This document shows, in pieces, positions 25,969 to 34,221 of a DNA stretch of 64,000 nt. Each line of letters opens with the position of its first letter. The first letter of the stretch is position 1. Below the pieces are notes generated by a model. It was not told the origin of the DNA and made no database searches. It saw only the letters and a program-made list of their open reading frames with translations. Both the position numbers and the translations under genes were made by a program. The DNA comes from JALZVT01 sp039029135 (lineage in GTDB: Bacteria; Pseudomonadota; Gammaproteobacteria; Pseudomonadales; Azotimanducaceae): assembly GCA_039029135.1 (NCBI GenBank), contig JBCCGT010000018.1, positions 1-64,000 of the forward strand, written 5' to 3'.

Positions 25969-27690
25969 TCAAGGATAGAGGCTCTCGTTCGCATTCATCA
26001 TGTTGCCGAGCAGCGCGATCAGGGCCGAGTTGTAGTCGATGGCGTATTCGTTGGTCGCGTAGGACGCGCCGTCGTCTGCGTAGCTCAAGAGTGCTGCGTC
26101 TTTTGGTGCTATACCGGCCTGCGCAAGCTCGTTCGCGCCGCCCACGAACAGCCCCGGTATGTCCAGCTTCTCCGCGCGGGCGAAGATATGACTGATGTGC
26201 TCCACGCGCCGTAACCCGACGCCCGTGACGAATACCAGACGCTGAGGATTGCTGCCGAACAGGTAGTGCAGCTGCGCAGCGGCGGCCGCCAGGTACTTGT
26301 CATCGGCGGTGATGCCGTATGCCAACAGCAGCAGGTTGCCCTCCTCGGCGATCATCTTGTTGGATCCCCAGACGATTCGAAGATTGGCTAACCCAAACCG
26401 ATTGCTCTCGGTCCGCTCGATCGCCTCGTCTGCTCTCGCGACGACCCGCTCCCGCAGACCCGCGAGCGTGTCGGCGTAGCCGCGCGGGGGCTTGCCGTGC
26501 AGCAGACGAGCGATGGCGATCAGCGAGGGATTCTTCCACTCGAACAGGTCGATCGGCGCCTGCTGCAGGTCATTGCTGACGGCCTTCAGATAGCGGCTGT
26601 CGCGGGCGGTGAAGTACAGCTCAACCGCCGCGGCGATTCGATCGTCGCGGTCGTTAGACAGCGAGGGTTCCTTGTCGATCTTGTTGGCCCGGTAGGGGCC
26701 GGAACCCTTGTCATCCTCTTCGCCCAGGTCGATCTCGAAGTCCGGGTGTTTCTCCAGGTATCGCCAGCCCCGCTTAGCGGCCTTCATATAGCGGCGGGAC
26801 GCTGTCGGGCTGATGCGTTTCAACACACGCGATCCTGCGGCGAGTGCGGCTACCGCCTTGGCCGTATCGTCGGTGGCGATCCCGAACAGCCAACGCGTCT
26901 GGTTATCCTGATCGGGCGGAACCAGTTTCGGCCAGGACTTGCCAGACAGCTTGCGATAGAACGCGCCGTCTCCGCGCTGCATCTTCGTGAGCCAGTTCAG
27001 GCCGACAATTGCCTCGTCGAGGATGTCGGGAACACCGTTCTGATTGGCTGGCGTGTATTGATTGATGTTGGCGAAGAAGCGCGGAAAAGACTCGTATTGA
27101 TGCAGCAGCTCAATCAGCGCGACCGCGGTGGTGCTCACGTACTTGCCGTAGTCGCCGGCGTCGTGCCAGCCGCCGCTGGCGTCGATACGGGTGCCGCCGT
27201 CATCAATCTCGTTCGAGCGATCGACGACGCCATCCTCGTGATGACACTTGAGGTGCTCAAGCCCCGTATAGCCGTCGGCCAGGGCGACGCCGCAGCGCTG
27301 CAGGAAGTAGGAGCGCAGCAGTTTCTGCAGTACGTTTCGGTACACCGTGTCCGCGACGATGATGTCTACCGTCTGGTCGCCCACGCGCAGGACGTGATTG
27401 CCTACCTGGCGAATATCGCTCAGATCGATTGTCGCGACCCAGGTCTGAGCGAGCGGCTCGAACGTGAACGCACTGGATTTGCCCGTCTTACTAAGCTGCC
27501 TCCCGCGCAGGCTGTACTTGATCGCGGCGCGCTTTCTGTCGCTCAGCAGCCTGACGGATTTCGCGGCGTTAGGCAGATAGCCAAGCTGGTTCTCCGCGAT
27601 CTGCAGCGCGGCCGATGCGTTCGAGCTTAAGGCTAGTAGCGCGGCGACGATGAACCGGCGAACAGCGCGGTGGCGGTGGACGTTAGTCAT
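25969..27690 (-). CDS. Family 9 glycoside hydrolase with N-terminal Ig-like domain
   Basis: 573 residues with a signal peptide (FIVAALLALSSNASA). Residues ~28-115 are the cellulase N-terminal Ig-like domain (IAENQLGYLPNAAKSVRLL). The (alpha/alpha)6 catalytic domain has GGWHDAGDYGKYV with base/water-binding D177 and D180, and the C-terminal acid motif TNEYAIDYNSAL with E548. The QRCG and CHH positions are usual for bacterial GH9. GH9 enzymes are endo- or exo-beta-1,4-glucanases and some act on chitosan-type oligomers. It overlaps the GH2 gene by 8 bases. In a synthesis operon it probably trims or releases the polymer, as BcsZ does in cellulose operons (inference). Confidence 0.93.
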   Translation of the reverse strand: MTNVHRHRAVRRFIVAALLALSSNASAALQIAENQLGYLPNAAKSVRLLSDRKRAAIKYSLRGRQLSKTGKSSAFTFEPLAQTWVATIDLSDIRQVGNHVLRVGDQTVDIIVADTVYRNVLQKLLRSYFLQRCGVALADGYTGLEHLKCHHEDGVVDRSNEIDDGGTRIDASGGWHDAGDYGKYVSTTAVALIELLHQYESFPRFFANINQYTPANQNGVPDILDEAIVGLNWLTKMQRGDGAFYRKLSGKSWPKLVPPDQDNQTRWLFGIATDDTAKAVAALAAGSRVLKRISPTASRRYMKAAKRGWRYLEKHPDFEIDLGEEDDKGSGPYRANKIDKEPSLSNDRDDRIAAAVELYFTARDSRYLKAVSNDLQQAPIDLFEWKNPSLIAIARLLHGKPPRGYADTLAGLRERVVARADEAIERTESNRFGLANLRIVWGSNKMIAEEGNLLLLAYGITADDKYLAAAAAQLHYLFGSNPQRLVFVTGVGLRRVEHISHIFARAEKLDIPGLFVGGANELAQAGIAPKDAALLSYADDGASYATNEYAIDYNSALIALLGNMMNANESLYP

Positions 27691-29899
27691 TGGTCAGCAC
27701 CCTGAACGGCAAGTCATGCTGGACGGGAACATGCTCTGGTGCCTCGGTGAGCAGACGCAGCACATAGCTTCCGGTCGACAGGGAAAAGTCTAGCTCGGCA
27801 ATCTGATTCGACGAGTCCGCGTGGGCGGTCGCGACGAACACCCGCTCAGAGACCAGCTCGCCAGCTTCGGTGCGGAGCTGGGCCCGGATCGTCACCGACT
27901 CGACGTCCTGCCACAGGTCGCTCGCAAGCCACACGGGGATCGAAACCTGCTTGGTCTTAAAGCGTCTGGTTCTCGGTGCCGCCATCGCCAGCAGCGGGGA
28001 GTAGCTGTGCCGCAGCGCGTCGTAGCCTGGCTTCGGCTGTCGGTAGTAGTCGACGATGCCCCAGTTTACGGATGGCCAATCCTCCACGAACATGAACTGA
28101 AAGATGCCGCCAACGGGGTCGTACATCTGCCGACGATAGGAGGCGACGGCGAAGCGAATGAGATCGGCCTGGTAGGTCTGGGTCGAATCGATGAACTCGT
28201 CCAGATTGGTTGGTTTCGCGAGCTTGGCGTTCTCGAACGTCTCTTTGCGCTGAAAATTGTGGTACTCCCAGCGTTTCCAGTCGGATTCCGTGCGCGGGAA
28301 GGGATCGCGCGAGCCGAAGATGCGTTTCAACGACGACGCCCTCGGCAACGCCTGGGCGCCGTACTCTGTGATCAGCGACTGCTGCGTTGGTTTGGCGAAC
28401 GTATCGATCGATCCAGAGTACCAACCGAACCAAGGATGCTCTGCGGTTTGCGAGACCATGTGGACGTAGCGCGAGTCCTCTTCCTGGCGCGCGACGTTGA
28501 ACAGATACTGATCAAGCCTGCGGTTCTGCTTATCGTCGTAGTCGTCGTATTTCCAGCGCATCCAGTCCGCATCCCAGGGCGGCTCGTTGTGCAGGCTCCA
28601 GACGACGATCGAAGGGTGATTGTTGAATCCGCGCAGCATCTCGACGAGTTGGGTGCGCGCCGCGCGGCGGAATCGCTCGGTTTCCTCGTAGCCCCACTGG
28701 AGCGGAAAGTCCTGCCAGACCAGCAGCCCACGCCTGTCCGCCTCCTCGTAAAAGCGTTTTGCCTCGACGTGGGCGTGGACGCGGACGATGTTGATGTTGG
28801 CCGCCTGCATCAGTTCAATGTCGCGCGCGTACTTGGCGCGCGTCATCTCACTCTTCCATTGGCTCGCGATATAGTTGGTGCCCTTCAGAAACAGGCGCTT
28901 GCCGTTGATCGCCCAGTGGCCGTTCGCGTCGCGCCTGAAATCCCGCAGCCCGAACTCGGCCTCGACGCGGTGGCGCTCTCTGCCTTGCTCGTCGGTGGCG
29001 ACCACCGTTGCCCGATACATGACCGCGTCGCCACGGCCGTGCGGCCACCAGAGTCTTGGACTATCCACCGATAGGCGGGTGCGGTACTCGCGCTTGCGCG
29101 TCGATATCGTGCCAAGCTCGATTCGTTGCCGCGGACCCTTGCCGTCGAGAGGCTCTACGATCAGGGCTAGGTTTGCGCGTGACAGTCCGCGCCAGTACGG
29201 CGCGGTGCCCCGTATATCGACGGTGGCCGCTAGGCCGTTCGCATCCGCCTGGATCCGCGGGGTAATCGACGGTGCGGCGAGATAGACGCCACTCGCGCGG
29301 CGCAGCGTTACTGCGTCCCAGATACCCCCCGTGTTCGCGTCCTGTCCGCGCTGGCTCCACGCGCCGCCGGGACGGGTGTCGTGGTGACCGAGCACCCCCT
29401 TGATCAGCCGCTTATGCAGGCTCCAGCTTGGACCCGGTGCTTCGTTCGGGCTATCGACCAGTACGGCTAACGTGTGTCGCGAACGATCCGCGAGTGCCTC
29501 GGAGACGTCGAACTCGAATGCCGAGAAATAGCCCTCATGGAAACCGACGTGTTGTTCGTTCACCCACGCGTCGGCCGCGTAGTCGACGCCCGAAAAGCGC
29601 AGTACGAAGATGTCGTCTGGCCCGGTGGTGGCGCGAAACGTCCGTCGATACCAGGCGCGGCCCGCATGCTCGATGCCTTCGTTGTACCAGTTTGCCGGAA
29701 CCTCGATGCGCCGCCAGTGGCGGGTGTCCGTTTCGGTGCGGTAGGCGTCCAGGGGTTGCAGGTCGGCAATCTGAAACTGCCACCGGCCGTTCAGAGAGAC
29801 GTCCGTATGGGTCGGCTTCGACTGGATCGGCGTCGCACCGCCGTGCGCCGCGCCGACGATTGACAGCGCGCAGAAGAGGAGGCGTGCGGCGCGCCTCAT
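27683..29899 (-). CDS. Family 2 glycoside hydrolase (beta-mannosidase/exo-glucosaminidase-like)
   Basis: 738 residues with a signal peptide. Domain order is usual: sugar-binding jellyroll (residues ~35-205), Ig-like (about 210-320) and TIM barrel (about 325-620). Acid/base E439 is in VVWSLHNEPPWD and the nucleophile E512 in LITEYGAQ. A C-terminal beta-domain follows. GH2 includes beta-mannosidases, glucuronidases, galactosidases and exo-beta-glucosaminidases; sequence alone does not choose among them. It lies 5 bases after the kinase gene and overlaps GH9, so it is expressed with the synthase. Two different secreted hydrolases in one operon suggests the polymer is either heterogeneous or recycled. 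Confidence 0.92.
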   Translation of the reverse strand: MRRAARLLFCALSIVGAAHGGATPIQSKPTHTDVSLNGRWQFQIADLQPLDAYRTETDTRHWRRIEVPANWYNEGIEHAGRAWYRRTFRATTGPDDIFVLRFSGVDYAADAWVNEQHVGFHEGYFSAFEFDVSEALADRSRHTLAVLVDSPNEAPGPSWSLHKRLIKGVLGHHDTRPGGAWSQRGQDANTGGIWDAVTLRRASGVYLAAPSITPRIQADANGLAATVDIRGTAPYWRGLSRANLALIVEPLDGKGPRQRIELGTISTRKREYRTRLSVDSPRLWWPHGRGDAVMYRATVVATDEQGRERHRVEAEFGLRDFRRDANGHWAINGKRLFLKGTNYIASQWKSEMTRAKYARDIELMQAANINIVRVHAHVEAKRFYEEADRRGLLVWQDFPLQWGYEETERFRRAARTQLVEMLRGFNNHPSIVVWSLHNEPPWDADWMRWKYDDYDDKQNRRLDQYLFNVARQEEDSRYVHMVSQTAEHPWFGWYSGSIDTFAKPTQQSLITEYGAQALPRASSLKRIFGSRDPFPRTESDWKRWEYHNFQRKETFENAKLAKPTNLDEFIDSTQTYQADLIRFAVASYRRQMYDPVGGIFQFMFVEDWPSVNWGIVDYYRQPKPGYDALRHSYSPLLAMAAPRTRRFKTKQVSIPVWLASDLWQDVESVTIRAQLRTEAGELVSERVFVATAHADSSNQIAELDFSLSTGSYVLRLLTEAPEHVPVQHDLPFRVLTND

Positions 29900-29904
29900 T
29901 AGGA

Positions 29905-30336
29905 TCAGCGATTCTTGACCAGCGTCAGCCGATTGCCGTGCTCGCGTCCCCCGCGGCTATAGCTGGTCTTGTCCATACAGGACTTGATGAGCGCAATACC
30001 CATGCCGCCCTCGGGCAATGACTCAAGGTCGTCCGGGTCGTCGATGCACAGCTCCGCGGGCCGGGCGAGAAACGCATCCTCCGACATGCCGTTACCGAAG
30101 TCGCTGATATTGATAACGATCGCCGACGGATCGACATTGCACTCCACTTCGATCGGCTGCCCGGAGCGCTCCTGATAGCTGTGCTCGATGACGTTGTTGA
30201 GGGCTTCCGAGAGACCGATGTGCACTTCATTGGCCTTCTGTTCGGAGACGTTGGCGCTGACGAGTTGGAGGATGTCGGCGCAGATCGTGCCGACGTTCTC
30301 GTACTCGCTGCTGATCCTGAAGTGCGCAGAGCTCAT
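29905..30336 (-). CDS. RsbW/SpoIIAB-like serine kinase (anti-sigma-type GHKL ATPase)
   Basis: 143 residues, a lone HATPase domain. N box EALNNVIEHSY, G1 box DFGNGM, G2 box EGGMGIALIKSCMD and a closing strand NRLTLVKN. Such kinases phosphorylate a Ser of a STAS partner and, in classic systems, hold a sigma factor. The ATG overlaps the nucleotidyltransferase stop as ATGA. The STAS partner is two genes upstream in the same operon and the opposing phosphatase is at 10587-12014. No sigma factor lies in the window apart from rpoH in the housekeeping part, so the target may be another protein. Confidence 0.92.
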   Translation of the reverse strand: MSSAHFRISSEYENVGTICADILQLVSANVSEQKANEVHIGLSEALNNVIEHSYQERSGQPIEVECNVDPSAIVINISDFGNGMSEDAFLARPAELCIDDPDDLESLPEGGMGIALIKSCMDKTSYSRGGREHGNRLTLVKNR

Positions 30337-31493
30337 GCAGAGTACCTGAGATTCATGGGTGTGTTTCGCGCGGTGGACTGCTGAGCCGACGTACCGTCCT
30401 GAGATCTCGAGTCGCTGACGCAATCGAGCGAGTCCGACCAGTAGCTGGACTCGCCGTCGGGATGAACAACGTAGCCACCGGCAATGATCACGTCCTTCAG
30501 CTCCGCACCGGGGGCGATGCGTATGTGATCGTCGATGAAGACGTTGCTCAGCCGGGCGCCGGAACCGACATGACAGTTGGCGCCGATGATCGCCGGACCG
30601 TCGATCACCACGCCCGGGTCGATCTTTGAGCTCGACCCGATGAGGACACCGTTCTTGAGAGCGCCCTCCGCTGTCTCGATCTGACAGTTCTGCCCGACCC
30701 AGACCTGATCGTGTATTTGCTCGCCGGGTATCTCGAACGAGGGTATTTCGCCCTGCAGCACGCGAGCCTGGCAGGTGAAGAAGTCTCGAATGCCGCCGAT
30801 ATCCAGCCAATTGAAGTCCTGACACATCGCATAGAACGGTAGATTCTTGCTGACGAGATCCGGAAAAAGATCGCCGCCGATGTCGTAGGTTTCGCCGACG
30901 GGTATCAGATCGATCGCCTCGGGTGAAAACAGGTAGATTCCCGTGTTGACGGTGGTGGCGACCGCTTCCTCGGGCGTCGGCTTCTCCTGAAACTGTTGAA
31001 TTCGCCCGTCCGTATCGGCCTGGACAACGCCGTACTCGCTGACCGCATCGCGCGGCACGTCCTGCATCAGCAGGCTCGCGATCGCGCCGCGGTCGTTGTG
31101 AAATTTCTCGAAGGCGGCGACGTCGAAGTCGACATAGGCATCGCCGCATAGCACCAGGAACGGCTCATCGAAGAAGCCGCTGAACTCCTGAATCTTCTTG
31201 ATGCCCCCCGCACTGCCGATAGCGATGGCGGTCAGGCTGCCGTTTTCGATGTAGCCCTCGAAAGACATGCCGATGTTGACGCCCCACTGGTGGCCGTCCC
31301 TGAAGTAGTTCTCGAGGTGATGGGAGAGGTAACTCGAATTGACCACGATCTCCGTAACACCTGCCTTGGCGAGATGCTTGATCAGGGTTTCCATGACCGG
31401 AACCCTGGCAATTGAGACCATCGGTTTGGGCGCGAGGTAAGTCAGTGGACGCATGCGCGTCCCCTTGCCCGCCGCTAGGATCATTGCCTTCAT
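30333..31493 (-). CDS. Sugar-1-phosphate nucleotidyltransferase with left-handed beta-helix
   Basis: 386 residues. The Rossmann-like domain begins MKAMILAAGKGTRMRPLT with PKPM, the pyrophosphorylase signature; LVLCGDAYVD holds the metal-binding Asp and FQEKP the sugar-binding Glu-Lys. From about residue 260 a hexapeptide-repeat left-handed beta-helix follows (VWVGQNCQI, GVLIGSSSKIDPGVVIDGPAIIGANCHV). Closest by design to GDP-mannose or dTDP/UDP-glucose pyrophosphorylases of the GMPPB/RmlA kind. It is sandwiched between the STAS gene (4-base gap) and the kinase gene (4-base overlap). Supply of the nucleotide sugar for the GT2 is the obvious role. The algC-type phosphomutase at 48696 could make its substrate. 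Confidence 0.9.
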   Translation of the reverse strand: MKAMILAAGKGTRMRPLTYLAPKPMVSIARVPVMETLIKHLAKAGVTEIVVNSSYLSHHLENYFRDGHQWGVNIGMSFEGYIENGSLTAIAIGSAGGIKKIQEFSGFFDEPFLVLCGDAYVDFDVAAFEKFHNDRGAIASLLMQDVPRDAVSEYGVVQADTDGRIQQFQEKPTPEEAVATTVNTGIYLFSPEAIDLIPVGETYDIGGDLFPDLVSKNLPFYAMCQDFNWLDIGGIRDFFTCQARVLQGEIPSFEIPGEQIHDQVWVGQNCQIETAEGALKNGVLIGSSSKIDPGVVIDGPAIIGANCHVGSGARLSNVFIDDHIRIAPGAELKDVIIAGGYVVHPDGESSYWSDSLDCVSDSRSQDGTSAQQSTARNTPMNLRYSA

Positions 31494-31497
31494 GGTG

Positions 31498-31827
31498 TCA
31501 CGCCGCTACCGCAGTGTCGGTGTCTTCGTGGATCTTGAAAACCTTGTTCAGTCGCGTCATCTCGAACACGGTCATGACGGCGGGGTTGACGCAGCTCACA
31601 CAGAGCTCGCCGGTTCCGCCTATCTTCTTGAGCGCGGATACGAGTGCGCCGAGACCGGAGCTATCCACGAACTTGATGTTCGACATGTCGAACACGATTC
31701 GGGTCTGGCCGTTGTCTATGTGTGAGAACAGCGCATTCTTGAAATCCACGGCGATCGCGGAGTCGAGTCTCTCCTGCTCGAGACATAACACGAGCTTGCC
31801 GTTCTCTTCCCTTGAATCCATCAACAT
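31498..31827 (-). CDS. STAS-domain anti-sigma-factor antagonist
   Basis: 109 residues, a single STAS domain. The phosphorylation site is in FVDSSGLGALV (S56, matching SpoIIAA Ser58). The start has TAGGAG 5 bases before ATG. When phosphorylated by the RsbW-like kinase it should be inactive; the receiver-PP2C phosphatase should restore it. It is the first gene of the tight operon leading to the kinase, the glycosidases and the GT2. As in HsbA of Pseudomonas or SypA of Vibrio fischeri, a STAS protein can control polysaccharide output without a sigma factor. Confidence 0.93.
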   Translation of the reverse strand: MLMDSREENGKLVLCLEQERLDSAIAVDFKNALFSHIDNGQTRIVFDMSNIKFVDSSGLGALVSALKKIGGTGELCVSCVNPAVMTVFEMTRLNKVFKIHEDTDTAVAA

Positions 31828-31906
31828 GAGTCACTCCTATGGACGTCGGTGCAGGGTGTGGTCGTATCGAAGGTTTAGCAGAGACGGATGAAGTTGCTTG
31901 TGGGAA

Positions 31907-32836
31907 TCAGAAACTCATGCTCCAGCTCACAGAAAAGCTGCCGTTGCTGAACTTTCCCGTACCCTCGGCGGGTTTGCCGTCGAAGCGATTGCCCGAGTAG
32001 TTGTTGTACTGCACCGAGATCTTGCCGGGGTGCCAGTCGAAGTAACCGAAGCCATAGGTGTAGTCCGGATCCCAGGGCTGCTTCTGTGACTTGTCCGGGT
32101 AGTAGTTGACGGCGAAGTTGAGGTACCACCAGCCCCAGATGGTGTACTTGCAGCCGAACGACAGCTTCTTCTTGTGCAGCCTCTCTTCGTTGGTTACCGC
32201 GTCCGTGAAGTTCTTAACGTAGCTAAACCCGGTGTTGCAGCCGATGGAGCCGCTCTGATCGAAGAGCAGCGCCTGCTGCCAGCGTTTGGGCAGTGGAAAC
32301 TTGTAGCCCAGCGACCAGCCCCCTTGGTCAAAGCGCGTCGCCTTTCTCCCCTCTCCCGGCTTGAATCTATTGCCGCCGTAGTTGCAGTAGGTGAGGCTGA
32401 TCGTATAGGGGCGCCAGTCGCTGTAGCCGAAACAATAGGTGAAGTCCGGGTTCCACGGCTGTTGGCGATCGGGATTCTGATAGAACGGCACCGCACCGCC
32501 GATGAACCACGAGCCGACGATCGTGTACTTGAAGTTCACAGAAAGCGTCGGCGAGGCGAGCTGCCGGCCGCCGTCCCTCACGAGTCCGAGCTCTCTCTGC
32601 ACCCGCGTCGCGGGCATGGTGTATGCAAGGCCTACGCTCAGACCGCTAAATAGATTTCTCACCTCAGAGTCGTGCTTTTTGACGAGCAGATCGCTGATGG
32701 GGATGTCGAAGGAGTTGAGGAATCCCTGCATCACCTCGTCGTCGGCTCGCGCACTCGTCGCTGACAGCGTCCACCAGGACAAGGCCAGCAGCATCAGGCA
32801 GCGGAGTGATTTCTCGATTTGTTCGAAGTTGCGCAC
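31907..32836 (-). CDS. Probable outer-membrane beta-barrel protein with internal duplication
   Basis: 309 residues from a GTG (no clear Shine-Dalgarno; an ATG 14 codons later is possible). Signal peptide CLMLLALSWWTLSATSARA. The mature protein is strand-rich with many Tyr/Trp/Phe and ends SFSVSWSMSF, a C-terminal Phe as in BAM-inserted barrels. Residues ~103-158 and ~230-285 are copies of one unit: KYTI-G-W, about 12 residues, Q-PW-PD-TY-FGY-DW-P, IS--Y-NY-GNRF. No family recognised. It is the gene just upstream of the STAS gene (79-base gap) and divergent from the OpgC-like gene. Polymer export across the outer membrane is a reasonable guess given the absence of any other porin here. Confidence 0.75.
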   Translation of the reverse strand: MRNFEQIEKSLRCLMLLALSWWTLSATSARADDEVMQGFLNSFDIPISDLLVKKHDSEVRNLFSGLSVGLAYTMPATRVQRELGLVRDGGRQLASPTLSVNFKYTIVGSWFIGGAVPFYQNPDRQQPWNPDFTYCFGYSDWRPYTISLTYCNYGGNRFKPGEGRKATRFDQGGWSLGYKFPLPKRWQQALLFDQSGSIGCNTGFSYVKNFTDAVTNEERLHKKKLSFGCKYTIWGWWYLNFAVNYYPDKSQKQPWDPDYTYGFGYFDWHPGKISVQYNNYSGNRFDGKPAEGTGKFSNGSFSVSWSMSF

Positions 32837-32951
32837 GCGGATTAAGTAACTGGTTCTCGCCCTGAAGTAATAGCAACGATCCGGCGTCTCGCCACGCTGT
32901 AAGTCACCAAGTGACGACTAGACTGACGATGTTAAAAAGCGAGAAGTCAGC

Positions 32952-34196
32952 GTGAATCAAACAGTTGCAGAGGCGGCGGCAAACAGATCTCAGGCTCCGG
33001 GCGGCGTTTTCCCCAACTGGTCTGAATTGACGTCCAGCTGGCGATACGTGGCGGAATCCCGGCGCGACCTACGCATCGACTACATTCGCGGCATGATCAT
33101 GATGATCGTGATCACCGTGCACATGGAGTACTACTCGCTCTACAGCTTTCTGGTCTGGGAACGTGTCGGGGTCATCTCCAGCGCCGAGGGCTTCGTCGCC
33201 ATGTCTGGCATGGTGTTGGGGATGGTCTACGGGGCCAAGCTGCATCGCGACGGCTTTGCCTTCTGCGCGGGCAAGATGTTCGATCGCTCGATACAGCTCT
33301 ATCGGGTCGCGATAACCGTGGTGCTGCTGGTCGCCGCGCTGAATCTGCTGCCGTTCATCGACGCCCAGGCCATCATGCAGTGGGTCAATCCGGGTACCAA
33401 GGAGGTGTTTCCGCTGTACCCCAGCGCCGAGGCGCCGCTGAAGTTCTGGGTCAAGCAGATCCTGCTGCTGCGCTCCGGCCCCCATCAGTTCCAGGTGATG
33501 GGGCTGTATTTTGTGCTGTTGCTAGCGGCGCCGCTGATTCTGTTTGCCCTGCACAAGGGGCGCGCGCTGCTGGTCATCGGCTTGAGCTGGGTGCTGTATG
33601 CGCTGTTCTGGGCGGCACCCATGCGCCCCACCGGCGCCCAGTTCGAGTACGCCTTCCCGCTTTTGGCCTGGCAGCTCCTGTTTGTGCATGCGATGGTTCT
33701 GGGCTTCCACAAAGACACCATCTTCTCGCTGTTCTCCGGTACGACGGGACGCGTCGCCTTCTGGATCGCCTTGGCAATCAGTACCGGGTTCTGGCTGTAC
33801 GCGATGAACAACCCGAACCCAGTGCTGCCGGATTGGGCGAAGCTCGACTGGATAGACTCGGGCACGTTCTACCAGATTCACGGCGAGTTCTTCTCCAAAA
33901 GCAAACTCGGCCTCGGCCGGATCGCCAACAATCTCGCGCTGTTCATGGTGGTCATGGGGCTTTTGACTCGCTTCTGGGTACCCCTGCAGCGCGCCTTCGG
34001 CTGGCTCTTCATTCCTATCGGTCAGGCGTCGCTGTATGTTTTTATCGTGCACGTGTTTTTCGTGCTCGCTGCCAGCCTGACCCCCTGGCACGAGGCAGAG
34101 AACTTCTGGGCCAACACCCTGATGCACACGGCCGCGATCGCCGCCATCTGGTTCATGGTGAAGAATAAGGTGCTCTACGGCCTGATACCGCGCTAG
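32952..34196 (+). CDS. OpgC-like membrane acyltransferase
   Basis: 414 residues from a GTG. About ten membrane helices. The N-terminal signature RDLRIDYIRGMIMMIVITVHM and the GFVAMSGMVLGMVYG segment match the OpgC family, which succinylates osmoregulated periplasmic glucans. The conserved Arg-Asp and the His of VHM are in place. No opgG, opgH or opgD gene is nearby, so the acceptor is more likely the polymer made by the neighbouring GT2. It is transcribed away from the operon across a 115-base region that contains the small dyad GTCAC-CAA-GTGAC. It converges with the MFS gene 25 bases on. Confidence 0.88.
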   Translation: MNQTVAEAAANRSQAPGGVFPNWSELTSSWRYVAESRRDLRIDYIRGMIMMIVITVHMEYYSLYSFLVWERVGVISSAEGFVAMSGMVLGMVYGAKLHRDGFAFCAGKMFDRSIQLYRVAITVVLLVAALNLLPFIDAQAIMQWVNPGTKEVFPLYPSAEAPLKFWVKQILLLRSGPHQFQVMGLYFVLLLAAPLILFALHKGRALLVIGLSWVLYALFWAAPMRPTGAQFEYAFPLLAWQLLFVHAMVLGFHKDTIFSLFSGTTGRVAFWIALAISTGFWLYAMNNPNPVLPDWAKLDWIDSGTFYQIHGEFFSKSKLGLGRIANNLALFMVVMGLLTRFWVPLQRAFGWLFIPIGQASLYVFIVHVFFVLAASLTPWHEAENFWANTLMHTAAIAAIWFMVKNKVLYGLIPR

Positions 34197-34221
34197 CGAG
34201 CTCGATCAAGATTGGTCGACA

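Noticed and set aside
29905..31149. A longer version of the kinase extending into the nucleotidyltransferase region
   Set aside because: The N-terminal ~270 residues are out-of-frame translation of the nucleotidyltransferase; the kinase homology begins exactly at the ATGA overlap.
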